NCBI RefSeq assembly: GCF_036067295.1
Contig: NZ_CP107954.1
Span: 5,704,001 to 5,768,000 of the forward strand
From: Kribbella sp. NBC_00382
GTDB lineage: Bacteria; Actinomycetota; Actinomycetes; Propionibacteriales; Kribbellaceae
Direction: 5' to 3'
Length of the DNA: 64,000 bases
The notes beneath the pieces were generated by a model. The model saw only the letters and a list, made by a program, of their open reading frames with translations. It ran no database searches and was not told where the DNA came from. The number at the start of each line of letters is the position of its first letter. Position 1 is the stretch's first letter. Shown here in pieces: positions 48,615 through 57,371 of the stretch. The position numbers and the translations under genes were made by a program.

Positions 48615-49682
48615 ATGAGCTTCTCGCAGGCTGGGTCGAATCGTCCGGAGTGGTTCAAGGTTGCTTCGGCTCAGGGCGGGGAGGGGGTAGACACCCCCGC
48701 CGGTGTGCCGGGCGGGGACTCCGACGTGCAGGAGCGGCAGCGGCAGGGGGCGGTTTCCCAGGCTGGGCCGCCTGGATTGAGCCGGTTGCTCAGTAGTGAG
48801 GAGCGGCGAGCGGTGGCTCGGGCCGCTGGACGGCCGAATACCGCCGCGGCGGCGCTCCGGGATGTGGTGACCGATCTTGATCTGATGCTGCTGCAGGCGG
48901 CGAAGCATGTGCGCGACAGCGGCGGGAAACGGTCCCGCCGCAAGTTCCGGAAGGCCGTGCCGCAGCTCGTGACGGCGGCCGAGTTGGCTGAGCTGCCGCT
49001 GGGTGAGGTTGCTGAGTTCCTCGGGGTCTCGGCGCAGGTGATGGACGAACTGCTGCCCCGCCTGGTCGAGGTCGGTGGGATCGGTCCCGATGACCGGGCC
49101 GCGGTGTTGCAGGGGATCGAGGAGCTGAGGGATCAACTGCAGCAGGTCCAGATCGGGGTGGATCACTCGCTGCTCGACCGGTTGATCGGCGTGGTCCTGC
49201 GGTTCACGCTGCTGATCGGGATTGCGATCGCGGCGACACCGCTCGGCGCGTTGGCGGTCGGGGACCCGGTGATGAACGAGGCGATCAAGACCGGCGTGAT
49301 CGCCTTGGTGGCGCTGGCCCTACAACAGTTCGCGGACCTGGTCGCGGCTGCCCGTGATCGAGACGCCGACCAGACGCTGGCGACCGAGGCACATGCCGCG
49401 CTGCTCGCCGAGTTGACGGCTGCGGCGAGCCTGGCCGACGTACCGGCGTACGACGGAGAGCATGCGGTACTGCGGTTCCGCCTCGAGTTGCGCTGTGCCC
49501 GGGCGCGAGTCGCCGTACTGCCGCTGACCTGGCCCGACAAGGAGCAGTACTGGCTCGAGCTCGACCAAGTACTGCGATCCCTGCACAACGCGGAGTTCAC
49601 CGACTTCGACGTCCAACGCCGCGTACTCCGAGAGCTGACCCCCTCGAACGGTCAGGGTGCCGGTACCTCGGAGAACGGCTGA
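48615..49682 (+). CDS. Hypothetical membrane protein with helical cytoplasmic domains
   Basis: A protein of 355 residues. A low-complexity N-terminus is followed by a helical domain (LRDVVTDLDLMLLQAAKHV) and a segment resembling a small HTH fold (LPLGEVAEFLGVSAQVMDELLPRLVEVG). Two membrane helices occur at about 200-250 (GVVLRFTLLIGIAIAATPLGAL and AIKTGVIALVALALQQF), then a C-terminal domain of about 100 residues. Family not recognised. The 3' end overlaps the convergent epoxide hydrolase gene by 31 bp. Confidence 0.78.
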   Translation: MSFSQAGSNRPEWFKVASAQGGEGVDTPAGVPGGDSDVQERQRQGAVSQAGPPGLSRLLSSEERRAVARAAGRPNTAAAALRDVVTDLDLMLLQAAKHVRDSGGKRSRRKFRKAVPQLVTAAELAELPLGEVAEFLGVSAQVMDELLPRLVEVGGIGPDDRAAVLQGIEELRDQLQQVQIGVDHSLLDRLIGVVLRFTLLIGIAIAATPLGALAVGDPVMNEAIKTGVIALVALALQQFADLVAAARDRDADQTLATEAHAALLAELTAAASLADVPAYDGEHAVLRFRLELRCARARVAVLPLTWPDKEQYWLELDQVLRSLHNAEFTDFDVQRRVLRELTPSNGQGAGTSENG

Positions 49683-50608
49683 CCGTGGAGGTCGGCGAGG
49701 AAGGTCAGGAGCGCTTCGGTTACCTCGGCCGGGCGTTCCTCGGGGATCCAGTGGCCACAGCCTGGTAGGTCTAGTACGCCGCGGAGGTCGGGGACGATCT
49801 GGGGGAGTTGCTCGATGAAGTCCGGCGGGTAGAAGGTACGGACCACGTCGTCCCCGCCGGTGATGAAGAGGGCCGGCGGGGTGATCTGCGCGCCTTGCCA
49901 AGCTGCGGTGAGCGCCCAGTTGCGGTCCATGTTGCGGTACCAGTTCAGCGGGCCGGTGAACCCGTTTCGCTTGTACTGCCTGGCGTACTCGTCGATGTCG
50001 TCCTCGGTCAGCCAGGACGGAAGCTGGTCGACGTCGCGGGTGCCCGCGAGGAAGCCGCCGCCGGTGTTCACCGAGCTCAGGCCGGCCATCACGCGGCGGA
50101 AGCTCTGGGGGAGATCCGCGTTGAGTTCGGCGTCGGCGATACCGGGTTCCTGGAAGTAGATCTGGTAGAAGTCCGGGCCGAAGTTTTCACGGACAGATGT
50201 GAGAGTCGGTACCGCTCCACGCTGCGTCGGAGGTACGGACAACCCCGCGACGCCACGTACGAGATCCGGCCGTAGTAACGCCGTGTGCCAGGCGACCGGG
50301 GCACCCCAGTCGTGGCCGACGACCACGGCGCTCTCCTCGCCGAGCGCGTGGATCAGCGCGACGACGTCACCGACCAGGTGAAGGATGGAGTAGTCGGTGA
50401 TTTCAGGCGGAGCGTCGGTACCGCCGTAGCCGCGCTGGTCCGGTGCGACGACCCGGTAGCCAGCGTCGGCCAGCGGCTGGATCACGTGCCGCCAGGCGTA
50501 CCAACTGTCGGGGAACCCGTGCAGCAGCAGGACCAAAGGTCCTTCACCCTGCTCGGCGACGTGCATGGTCAGACCGTTGACGCTCAACTCGCGGTGAACG
50601 AGGCTCAA
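49652..50608 (-). CDS. Alpha/beta hydrolase, epoxide-hydrolase type
   Basis: A protein of 318 residues. The oxyanion motif LLLHGFPDSWYAWRHV, PDQRGYGGTDAP, and the nucleophile Asp in VVVGHDWGAPVAWHTAL mark the epoxide-hydrolase/haloalkane-dehalogenase branch. Cap tyrosines and the final His in LPGCGHWIPEERPAEV complete the set. It probably opens epoxides to diols. I prefer TTG 50608, which has TTGGAG at 6 nt, to the TTG four codons earlier. Confidence 0.9.
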   Translation of the reverse strand: MSLVHRELSVNGLTMHVAEQGEGPLVLLLHGFPDSWYAWRHVIQPLADAGYRVVAPDQRGYGGTDAPPEITDYSILHLVGDVVALIHALGEESAVVVGHDWGAPVAWHTALLRPDLVRGVAGLSVPPTQRGAVPTLTSVRENFGPDFYQIYFQEPGIADAELNADLPQSFRRVMAGLSSVNTGGGFLAGTRDVDQLPSWLTEDDIDEYARQYKRNGFTGPLNWYRNMDRNWALTAAWQGAQITPPALFITGGDDVVRTFYPPDFIEQLPQIVPDLRGVLDLPGCGHWIPEERPAEVTEALLTFLADLHGQPFSEVPAP

Positions 50609-50701
50609 GATGGACTCCAATCCAAGTCATCCCGAGGCTATCTCGTTGCACAACGCAACAGTCTTGAGGGCCATCGACGTACGCAGACAGCGAGAGCGAA
50701 A

Positions 50702-50816
50702 GTAGGCACTCGACAACGATGAGGCGGAGGTCTCGCGAGCTGCCCGGGTTGCGCTTCGCTGCTGCGGCTCAGGCATGTAGAGCGCCGGAGCGACGGAGGA
50801 GCAAGGCAGCGTGAGT
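50702..50816 (-). repeat. R1-related repeat, diverged copy D
   Basis: The right half (GCGCCGGAGCGACGGAGGAG and GGCAGCGTGAGTG) matches copy C, and the left end keeps GTAGGCAC. The middle is replaced by unrelated sequence. It fills the gap between the PASTA kinase stop and the epoxide hydrolase start. Confidence 0.6.
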
Positions 50817-50820
50817 GTTT

Positions 50821-52824
50821 TTACAGGACCGTGACGGTGATGGTGGTGCCTGGTTTGGCCATTTGGCCTGCGGCGGGGGATTGGCCGGCTACCAGGTTGA
50901 GGCCCAGGTTGAAGGGGGCTTTTTCGACCTTCACCTGGAAGCCGGCCTCGGTGAGGATCTTTTCGGCGTCGGCTAGTTTCTTGCTGCGGACGTTCGGGAC
51001 CTTCCGCAACGCCGGGCCCTTGGAGACGACCAGCGCGACCTTGTCCTTGGCGAAGAGCGTTCCGTTGTTGGGGGTCTGGGAGATGACCCGCCCCTCAGGG
51101 ATCTGCTCGTCGTACTGGTCGGTGCGGGTCACCGTGAAGCCCGCCTTCTTCAGCGTTCGCGTCGCCTCGCGGACCGGCTTGCCGGTTTGGTCCACCACTG
51201 TGATCGGGCGCTTGCCCTTGCTGATGGCCAGGTTGACCGAGTCGCCGGGCTTCATCACCGAGTCGAACTTCGGCGAGAAGATGATCACCCGGCCGGTCGG
51301 GATGGTCTCGCTGTAGGCCTGGCTGATCTGGCCGACGTTCAGCTTGATCGATTCCAGCGCGCGTCGAGCCGCGTCCTCGTCGAGTCCCTTGAGTTGCGGT
51401 ACGCGGTAGCGCTCAGGACCCTTGGAGACGGTGAGTTCGACCTCGCCCTCCTTGCGGATCCGCGAGCCGGGCTCGGGGTTGGTCGCCATGACCGCCCCCT
51501 TCGCTACGTCCTCCGAGTAGTCCTGGTTCGCCAGTTTGGTCGTCAGCCCGTACTTTGCCGCCTCGGTGTTCGCCTCGGCCGCCGTCAGGTTCAGCAGTAC
51601 AGGCGTCGAGGTGTAGCGGTGTACGCCGTAGAACCAGGCCGCCGACCCGACACCGATCGCCAGCGCCAGTACTGCGATCAGCGCGATGAACCCCCGCCCA
51701 CGACGCTCAGGCCGCCGAGCCACCGGCGCACCACCAGCGCCCGGCCCACCACCTGCGCCCTGCCGAGTCGCCGACAGTGGTCGCAACTGGGGTTGAGCAG
51801 GCTCGTACGGTACGACGATGGTGTCGTTGCGCGGCGGCTGCTCCACCCGCTCGACGTAGGCGTTGCCGCGTGAGTACCCGTCGTCGTACTCGTTGTCCTG
51901 GCGCATCTGCTGGATCGGCACGGTGAGGTCGCCGGTCAGCTCGGGATCGTCCGGCAGCCCTTCCTCGATCGCGCTGCGGACCCGGTGGACCTGACGGCTG
52001 AAGACCCGCGCGTCGGCCGGCCGGAGATCGCGGTCGCGCGCCGTGGCCCGCTGCACCAGCGCATCGACGTACGGGGGAATGCCCGGTACGAGTTGCGAAG
52101 GCGGCGGTACATCGGCGTGGACGTGCGCGTACGCGACCTGGATGGGCGTATCGCCGGTATGGGGCTTGCTGCCGGTCAGCAACTCGTACAGGAGGATCCC
52201 GGACGAGTAGACGTCCGACCGTGCGTCGGCGCGGCCGTCCGTGACGAGTTCGGGGGCCAGGTACGAGACCGTGCCCATCAAGAGGCCCTGGGTGGCCGTG
52301 TTGCCGGTCGTGGTGACCGCGCGGGCGAGGCCGAAGTCGGCGACCTTGACGGTGCCGTCGTTGGAGATGAGTACGTTCTCGGGCTTGATGTCGCGGTGCA
52401 CGATGCCGGCGTCGTGGGCGGCCGAGAGCGCGGACAGTACGGGCGCGAGCAGGTCCAGCGCCCGCGCGGGCGGGAGCGGGGCCTGCTGGCGGATCACGTC
52501 GCGGAGCGTGCGGCCGGGGACGTACTCCATCGCGAGGAAGAGCGTGTCCTCGTCGGTGCCCTGGTCGAAGACTGCCACCACGTTCGGGTGCGAGAGCTTG
52601 GCGGCGGCCCGGGCCTCGGCGACGAACCGGCGGCCGAACTCGGCGTCGTCGCCCATCCCCAGATGCATCACCTTGAGCGCGATGATCCGGTCGAGCCGCA
52701 TGTCGAGGGCCTCGTAGACGGTCGCCATGCCACCCTTGGCGACGCGTGAGCCCACGCGGTACCGCCCGTCGAGCACTCGCCCGACAAGGCGGTCGCCCAC
52801 CTGGGTGCCTACGTCTTCCGTCAC
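50821..52824 (-). CDS. PASTA-domain Ser/Thr protein kinase (PknB/Stk family)
   Basis: About 667 residues from GTG 52824. The kinase domain is at about 15-280 with VAKGGMATVYEA, catalytic HRDIKPEN and DFGLARAV. A Pro-rich linker and one membrane helix follow (FIALIAVLALAIGVGSAAWF). Four external PASTA domains follow, ending GKRPITVV, VALVVSKG and TTITVTVL. PASTA domains sense peptidoglycan or lipid II and control wall growth. The gene follows a LysM-transglycosylase gene by 87 bp on the same strand, fitting a cell-wall role. Confidence 0.95.
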   Translation of the reverse strand: MTEDVGTQVGDRLVGRVLDGRYRVGSRVAKGGMATVYEALDMRLDRIIALKVMHLGMGDDAEFGRRFVAEARAAAKLSHPNVVAVFDQGTDEDTLFLAMEYVPGRTLRDVIRQQAPLPPARALDLLAPVLSALSAAHDAGIVHRDIKPENVLISNDGTVKVADFGLARAVTTTGNTATQGLLMGTVSYLAPELVTDGRADARSDVYSSGILLYELLTGSKPHTGDTPIQVAYAHVHADVPPPSQLVPGIPPYVDALVQRATARDRDLRPADARVFSRQVHRVRSAIEEGLPDDPELTGDLTVPIQQMRQDNEYDDGYSRGNAYVERVEQPPRNDTIVVPYEPAQPQLRPLSATRQGAGGGPGAGGAPVARRPERRGRGFIALIAVLALAIGVGSAAWFYGVHRYTSTPVLLNLTAAEANTEAAKYGLTTKLANQDYSEDVAKGAVMATNPEPGSRIRKEGEVELTVSKGPERYRVPQLKGLDEDAARRALESIKLNVGQISQAYSETIPTGRVIIFSPKFDSVMKPGDSVNLAISKGKRPITVVDQTGKPVREATRTLKKAGFTVTRTDQYDEQIPEGRVISQTPNNGTLFAKDKVALVVSKGPALRKVPNVRSKKLADAEKILTEAGFQVKVEKAPFNLGLNLVAGQSPAAGQMAKPGTTITVTVL

Positions 52825-52911
52825 TTGCGGTGAGCCGCCTCTCAAAGCTGTCTGCCCTGAGAGTGTAAATAAACCGCAAGGTCGTCCCTCCACCGCCGCG
52901 CCGCGCGACCC

Positions 52912-53898
52912 TTACCGGAGCGGGTTATAGCCCTTCTCGAAGCTCGCTTTCAGGCGGAGAACGCTCTTCACGTACTGCTTGGTGTCCGGGTACATCCCGT
53001 TCTTACGGACGCCGCCGAGGCCCTGGTAGTAGCCGGCCACCGCGATGTCGAGCTTCGCGGCCGAGGTCAAGCGATTGAGCAGGACGACACCGGCCGTGAC
53101 GTTGTCCTGGGGCTTGAGCAGGTCGAGCCGGCGGCCGACGAAGCTGGAGGCGAACTTCCCGGTCGACGGGATCACCTGCATCGTGCCGATCGCGTTGGCG
53201 GGGGAGACGACCCGCTGCTTCCAGCCGGACTCCTGCCAGGAGATCGCCAGCGCCAGCTCCGGGTCGACGTGGTAGCGCTTGGCCGTGTGGATGATCATCG
53301 TCCGCATCTGGGCCCGGGTCGGCAGCTTGCGCTTGCTCAGGGCGGCGCGGTTGGCGTCCGCGGCCGAGACGATGTGGTCGGCGTACGTACGGCCGGCGAA
53401 GGTGTTGTTCTTCTTCTTGCCGGACTTCTTGGCGACGGGCTTCTTAGCGACCGGCTTGGCGACGATCTTGACCGGGATCAGGATCTTCTTGCCGATGTAG
53501 ATGTGGTCGCTGACCTTCAGGCCGTTCGCGGCCAGCAGGTTGGCCTGCGAGCAGCGGAACCGTTTGGCCAGCTTGCTGACCGTGTCGCCGGCCTTCACGA
53601 CGTACGGGACCCGGCCGAGCTGTGAGCGCTTCTTGACCGGGCTCTGCTTCGGCGCCTTGCCCGGCAGTTGGAGCACCTCGCCGGCATAGATGGCGTTGCC
53701 GTTGCCGGGCAGATTGTTCAGCGCGACCAGCGTCCGGACGTTCGTCCCGTACGTCGCCGCGATGTGGCTGAGCGTGTCACCGTGCTTCACCTTGTACTGG
53801 CCGAGGCCGGGCGATCCGGCCGTGATCACTCCGGCCGCGAGCACCGGGACCGCAAAACCAGTCGTTACCCGCAGGACCTTTCGCCACGTGTTGCCCAT
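52912..53898 (-). CDS. Secreted LysM-lytic transglycosylase
   Basis: A protein of 328 residues from ATG 53898, with a GGGGAGATGGAAAG site. A signal peptide (VLRVTTGFAVPVLAAGVITAG) and two LysM modules (KVKHGDTLSHIAATYGTN and YVVKAGDTVSKLAKRFRCS) come first. A Lys-rich linker (KPVAKKPVAKKSGKKKN) then leads to an SLT domain with catalytic Glu in AISWQESGWKQRVVS and IGTMQVIP. It binds peptidoglycan and cleaves glycan strands outside the cell. Likely linked in function to the downstream kinase. Confidence 0.95.
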   Translation of the reverse strand: MGNTWRKVLRVTTGFAVPVLAAGVITAGSPGLGQYKVKHGDTLSHIAATYGTNVRTLVALNNLPGNGNAIYAGEVLQLPGKAPKQSPVKKRSQLGRVPYVVKAGDTVSKLAKRFRCSQANLLAANGLKVSDHIYIGKKILIPVKIVAKPVAKKPVAKKSGKKKNNTFAGRTYADHIVSAADANRAALSKRKLPTRAQMRTMIIHTAKRYHVDPELALAISWQESGWKQRVVSPANAIGTMQVIPSTGKFASSFVGRRLDLLKPQDNVTAGVVLLNRLTSAAKLDIAVAGYYQGLGGVRKNGMYPDTKQYVKSVLRLKASFEKGYNPLR

Positions 53899-54020
53899 CT
53901 TTCCATCTCCCCGTGTGAATGTCCCTTGACGGTAAGTGGTGGTACAGATGTGACAACAGGTGCGCATGGGTCGTTTGTTACGGCTGTGATGAAAAGGTAA
54001 CAATTTAAGGCTGAACTACA

Positions 54021-54039
54021 CGATTGTGGTTCACAATCG
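54021..54039. promoter_or_regulatory. Palindromic operator upstream of the LysM-transglycosylase gene
   Basis: CGATTGTG at 54021-54028 and CACAATCG at 54032-54039 flank GTT in a perfect 8-bp dyad, about 125 bp before the start. Closer to the gene, GTAAC-type repeats (GTTACC at 53996-54001 and GTAACAAA at 53975-53982 on the minus strand) resemble MtrA-like sites. Confidence 0.45.
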
Positions 54040-54103
54040 AGTGTTTGCCATCAGCAACTGGTGCCAAGGGCATCCAAAACAGAAAGACGAAAAACGGAGG
54101 TTG

Positions 54104-54880
54104 TTAGAGGGTGGCTCTGCCGTCCAGCGGTGACGAGGCCTGTGCGGAGTGGTAGCGGCGCGGGATCCGGCCGGCCAGCAACGCGTTCCGTCCGGCCGTC
54201 ACGGCGTCGCGCATCGCGGCGGCCATCAGGGCCGGCCGCTCGGCTCGGGTGACGGCCGTGGCGAGCAGTACGGCGTCGCAGCCCAGCTCCATCGCCAGGG
54301 TCGCGTCACTCGCCGTGCCGATGCCTGCGTCGAGCACGATCGGTACCTTGGCCGCCTCGACGATCATGCTGATGTTGTGCGGGTTGCGGATCCCCAGACC
54401 CGAGCCGATCGGCGACCCGAGCGGCATCACCGCCACACAGCCGACCTGCTCCAGCCGCCGGGCCAGGATCGGGTCGTCGTTGGTGTAGGCAAGCACCGAG
54501 AACCCGTCGGCAGCCAAGATCTCAGCCGCATCCAGCAGCTCCACCGGGTCGGGCAGCAGAGTGTGGTCGTCCGCCACGACCTCGAGCTTGATCAGGTCGG
54601 TCTCCAGGGCCTCCCGCGCCAGCCGCGCGGTGAGTACAGCTTCGCCGGCGGTGAAACACCCGGCAGTGTTCGGCAGTACTGCGATGTCGTGCTTGCGGAG
54701 CACATCGAGGACAGACCCCTGCTGGCTCGGGTCGAGCCGCCGCAACGCCACAGTGGTCAGCTGAGTACCCGAAGTGACCAGCGCCTCCTCCAGTACCTCG
54801 AGACTCGGCGCGCCGCCCGTACCCATCACCAGCCGCGACGTGAACTCGCGACCCGCGATCACCAGGGTGTCGTCACTCAT
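54104..54880 (-). CDS. thiG: Thiazole synthase
   Basis: A protein of 258 residues. ThiG features include IAGREFTSRLVMGTGGAPSLEVLEEALVTSG, the DXP-binding Lys in LIKLEVVADD, and phosphate-binding GSPIGSGLGIRNPHNI with VLDAGIGTASDATLAMELGCDAVLLATAV. It forms the thiamine thiazole ring from DXP, dehydroglycine and ThiS-thiocarboxylate. Last gene of the thiO-thiS-thiG operon. Confidence 0.97.
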   Translation of the reverse strand: MSDDTLVIAGREFTSRLVMGTGGAPSLEVLEEALVTSGTQLTTVALRRLDPSQQGSVLDVLRKHDIAVLPNTAGCFTAGEAVLTARLAREALETDLIKLEVVADDHTLLPDPVELLDAAEILAADGFSVLAYTNDDPILARRLEQVGCVAVMPLGSPIGSGLGIRNPHNISMIVEAAKVPIVLDAGIGTASDATLAMELGCDAVLLATAVTRAERPALMAAAMRDAVTAGRNALLAGRIPRRYHSAQASSPLDGRATL

Positions 54881-54889
54881 TGTTCCTCC

Positions 54890-55090
54890 TCAACCGCCCT
54901 GGACCGCGGTGAGGATCTCCACCCGGTCCCCTTCGGCCAGCGTCGTCCCGGGCCACTCTGTCCGGGTCACCACAGCCTCGTTCACCGCTACGGCCACGCC
55001 GACCGGGCTGCGAGCCCAGCGCTCGACCACCTCGGCAACAGTCGTTCCAGCGGTGATCTGCTCAGTACTGCCGTTGACGAGCACGTTCAT
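54890..55090 (-). CDS. thiS: Sulfur carrier protein ThiS
   Basis: A protein of 66 residues with a ubiquitin-like fold and the essential C-terminal Gly-Gly (LTAVQGG), which is adenylated and thiocarboxylated. It begins MNVLVNGSTEQI. It overlaps thiO by 4 bp and precedes thiG by 9 bp. Confidence 0.96.
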   Translation of the reverse strand: MNVLVNGSTEQITAGTTVAEVVERWARSPVGVAVAVNEAVVTRTEWPGTTLAEGDRVEILTAVQGG

Positions 55091-56241
55091 GGCGACACCC
55101 TAACTTCGGTGAAGCGGCTTGCTTGGAACGGTGCCGCCAATGCGGGGAGGACGCCGGTATGGACCGTCTCGGCGATGATCTGTGCGGTAATCGGAGTGAG
55201 CAGTACCCCGTTGCGGTAGTGCCCGGTAGCCCACAGCAGGCCGTCGATGCCAGAGGGTCCGAAGATCGGCGCATTGTCGGGCGTAGCCGGCCGCAACCCG
55301 GCCACTGCCTCCACAAGCTCCAGCTCGTCGACCAGAGGCAGGATCATCCGCGCATCCCGCAGGAGCGCGAACACCCCACCAGCGAGGACCCGAGTGTCAT
55401 AGCCGAGCTCTGAGGTCGTTGCACCGACCACTAGCTCGCCACCGGGCCGCGGTACGAGGTAGACGGCAAAGCCGCGAGCAGTGGCCCGCACTGTGTGGCT
55501 GAGAGCGGGCCGGTACGCCGGGGGCACCCGTAGTCGCAGGATCTCGCCCTTGAGCGGCCGGACCGGGACCCGAAGCTCGGCCGGGATGCCGTCCAACTGC
55601 GATGACCACGGGCCGGCCGCTGCGATGACGTGGCCGGCGTGGATCGTCGAGCCGTCCTCCAGCTCGACGCCGACTGCCGTGGTACCGGTGATCAGGACTC
55701 GGTTGACGCGTTGGCGGACCAGGGCCACGCCGGATAGCTCGGCGGCGCGGAGCAGGGTGGACACTGCTTGGCGGTTGTCCACCGAGTGGTCGCCGGGGAC
55801 CCAGACGCCGGCGGTGACTCCTGCGGCGAGTAGGGGTTCGCGTTTGCGGGCCTCGCGGCCGGAAAGCTCCTCGACCTCCAGCCCGAGCCTCCGCTGGTAG
55901 TCGGCCAGCCGGCGGATCGCGGCCGCATCGTCGACGTCGTACGCGACCGAGAGAGTGCCGGTGCGATGAAGGCCGGCGGATTCACCGGTCAACTGCTCCA
56001 GCTCTGCAGCGAAGGAGGGCCAGGCGGCGACGCTGGCCAGGTTGAGGGCGAGCAGCGCGTCCTCGCCGTACTCGACCTCGGTGACCGGTGCGAGCATGCC
56101 GGCCGCGACCGAAGAGGTCTGACTGCCGGGTGTCGGGTCACATACCGTCACCTGGATACCGTCTGCAGCGAGTCGCCAAGCGGTTGCGAGACCGATCAGC
56201 CCCGCGCCGATGATGACGACATCGCAGGTTCGCTCAGCCAT
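55087..56241 (-). CDS. thiO: Glycine oxidase ThiO
   Basis: A protein of 384 residues from ATG 56241. The FAD-binding VVIIGAGLIGLATAWRLA is near residue 8. VCDPTPGSQTSSVAAGMLAPVTE, the C-terminal VEAVAGLRPATPDNAPIFG and LLWATGHYRNGVLLTPITA match the DAO/ThiO family. It oxidises glycine to dehydroglycine for thiazole synthesis. First gene of the operon. Confidence 0.95.
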   Translation of the reverse strand: MAERTCDVVIIGAGLIGLATAWRLAADGIQVTVCDPTPGSQTSSVAAGMLAPVTEVEYGEDALLALNLASVAAWPSFAAELEQLTGESAGLHRTGTLSVAYDVDDAAAIRRLADYQRRLGLEVEELSGREARKREPLLAAGVTAGVWVPGDHSVDNRQAVSTLLRAAELSGVALVRQRVNRVLITGTTAVGVELEDGSTIHAGHVIAAAGPWSSQLDGIPAELRVPVRPLKGEILRLRVPPAYRPALSHTVRATARGFAVYLVPRPGGELVVGATTSELGYDTRVLAGGVFALLRDARMILPLVDELELVEAVAGLRPATPDNAPIFGPSGIDGLLWATGHYRNGVLLTPITAQIIAETVHTGVLPALAAPFQASRFTEVRVSP

Positions 56242-56248
56242 GCCGCCA

Positions 56249-56254
56249 AGACTA
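56249..56254 (-). promoter_or_regulatory. Leaderless -10 element (TAGTCT) of thiO
   Basis: On the minus strand TAGTCT ends 7 nt before ATG 56241. The gap to divergent thiE is only 42 bp, so no TPP riboswitch can fit for either gene. Confidence 0.5.
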
Positions 56255-56283
56255 CGTCTGTATACACATGGCAGGCTGGGCCT

Positions 56284-56949
56284 GTGATTGAGCACACCGC
56301 AGACGCCGGGCTGCGTGACCGGCTGGCCGACGCCCACCTCTATCTCTGCACGGATGCGCGGGAGAAGCAGGGCGACCTCGAGCAGTTCCTGGACGCAGCC
56401 CTGGGTGGTGGCGTCGACATCGTGCAGCTGCGGCAGAAGGACTTGGAGGCTGCCGATGAGTTGGCCGCCCTGGAGGTCTTTGCCGACGCCTGCAAGCGGC
56501 ACGGCAAGCTGCTCGCCGTCAACGATCGCGCCGACATCGCCTTCGCCGCGGGAGCCGACATCCTGCACCTCGGCCAGCGGGACCTGCCGGTCCGGGCAGC
56601 GCGGGCCATCACCGGGATGGAGCCGGTGATAGGCCGCTCCACTCACACCTTCAGCCAGGTGAACGCCGCTGTCGATGAGCACGGCTCGGACTACTTCTGC
56701 GTCGGCCCGACCTGGGCAACCCCGACCAAGCCCGGCCGTGCCGCCGCCGGGCTCGAACTGGTCTCGTACGCCGCCAGTCGCCAGTCCGCCAAGCCATGGT
56801 TCGCCATCGGCGGGATCGACCTGGAACGGCTCGACGAGGTCGTCGAGGCCGGGGCGACGCGCGTGGTTGTAGTACGGGCGATCACGGACGCTGATGACCC
56901 GGCCGAGGCGGCAGGGGAGTTCAGTCGGCGGCTCCGGAGTGCCGGATGA
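56284..56949 (+). CDS. thiE: Thiamine-phosphate synthase
   Basis: A protein of 221 residues from GTG 56284. ThiE motifs are LYLCTDAREKQGDLEQFLDAALGGGVDIVQLRQKD, LLAVNDRADIAFAAGADILHLGQRDLP, and VIGRSTHTFSQVNAA with DYFCVGPTWATPTKPGR. It joins HMP-PP and thiazole phosphate to thiamine phosphate. It overlaps the downstream RNase gene by 4 bp. Confidence 0.96.
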   Translation: MIEHTADAGLRDRLADAHLYLCTDAREKQGDLEQFLDAALGGGVDIVQLRQKDLEAADELAALEVFADACKRHGKLLAVNDRADIAFAAGADILHLGQRDLPVRAARAITGMEPVIGRSTHTFSQVNAAVDEHGSDYFCVGPTWATPTKPGRAAAGLELVSYAASRQSAKPWFAIGGIDLERLDEVVEAGATRVVVVRAITDADDPAEAAGEFSRRLRSAG

Positions 56950-57371
56950 TCAACAACCCGAGGACTGCCCGGATCATCGCCGCAGTGGTCGTCGCGATGC
57001 TGGTGATCACTCTTGCCGCGTCGCTGTTCGGCTGTAGCTCGTCGGACTCCGCGACCAAGGAGAAGCTGAGCAAGGACCCGGTCAGTGGCCTGATGTTCGT
57101 CTCCTCGGCCGACCTGCCAAAGGAGGCCCAGCAGACGCTCGCACTGATCGACAAGGGCGGGCCGTACCCGTACAGCCGCGACGGGATCGTCTTCGGCAAC
57201 TTCGAGAAGCTCCTGCCCAAGCAGAACAAGGGCTACTACCACGAGTACACCGTGAAGACTCCGGGCGAGAAGGACCGCGGTGCTCGCCGGATCATCGCCG
57301 GTAAGAGCGACGAGCGTTACTACACTGACGACCACTACAAGTCGTTCCGCCGGATCCAGGAGGACGGATGA
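56946..57371 (+). CDS. Barnase-like (N1/T1 family) ribonuclease, lipoprotein or secreted
   Basis: A protein of 141 residues. An N-terminal hydrophobic helix with a lipobox-like LFGCSS ends near residue 30. The microbial RNase domain follows: LPKEAQQTLALIDKGGPYPYSRDGIVFGNFEKLLPKQ, catalytic Glu in YYHEYTVKTPG, Arg in GARRIIAG and His in YTDDHYKSFRRI. It would cut RNA after G and is toxic inside the cell. The next gene encodes its inhibitor, overlapping by 4 bp. Confidence 0.94.
   Translation: MINNPRTARIIAAVVVAMLVITLAASLFGCSSSDSATKEKLSKDPVSGLMFVSSADLPKEAQQTLALIDKGGPYPYSRDGIVFGNFEKLLPKQNKGYYHEYTVKTPGEKDRGARRIIAGKSDERYYTDDHYKSFRRIQEDG

Noticed and set aside
53899..54103. c-di-AMP (ydaO) riboswitch before the LysM-transglycosylase gene
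   Set aside because: Such genes often carry this riboswitch in actinobacteria, but the leader lacks the conserved ydaO blocks; a palindrome and GTAAC-type repeats are seen instead.
56242..56283. TPP riboswitch for thiO or thiE
   Set aside because: The gap is only 42 bp and has none of the CTGAGA or ACCTGATC-type conserved blocks.
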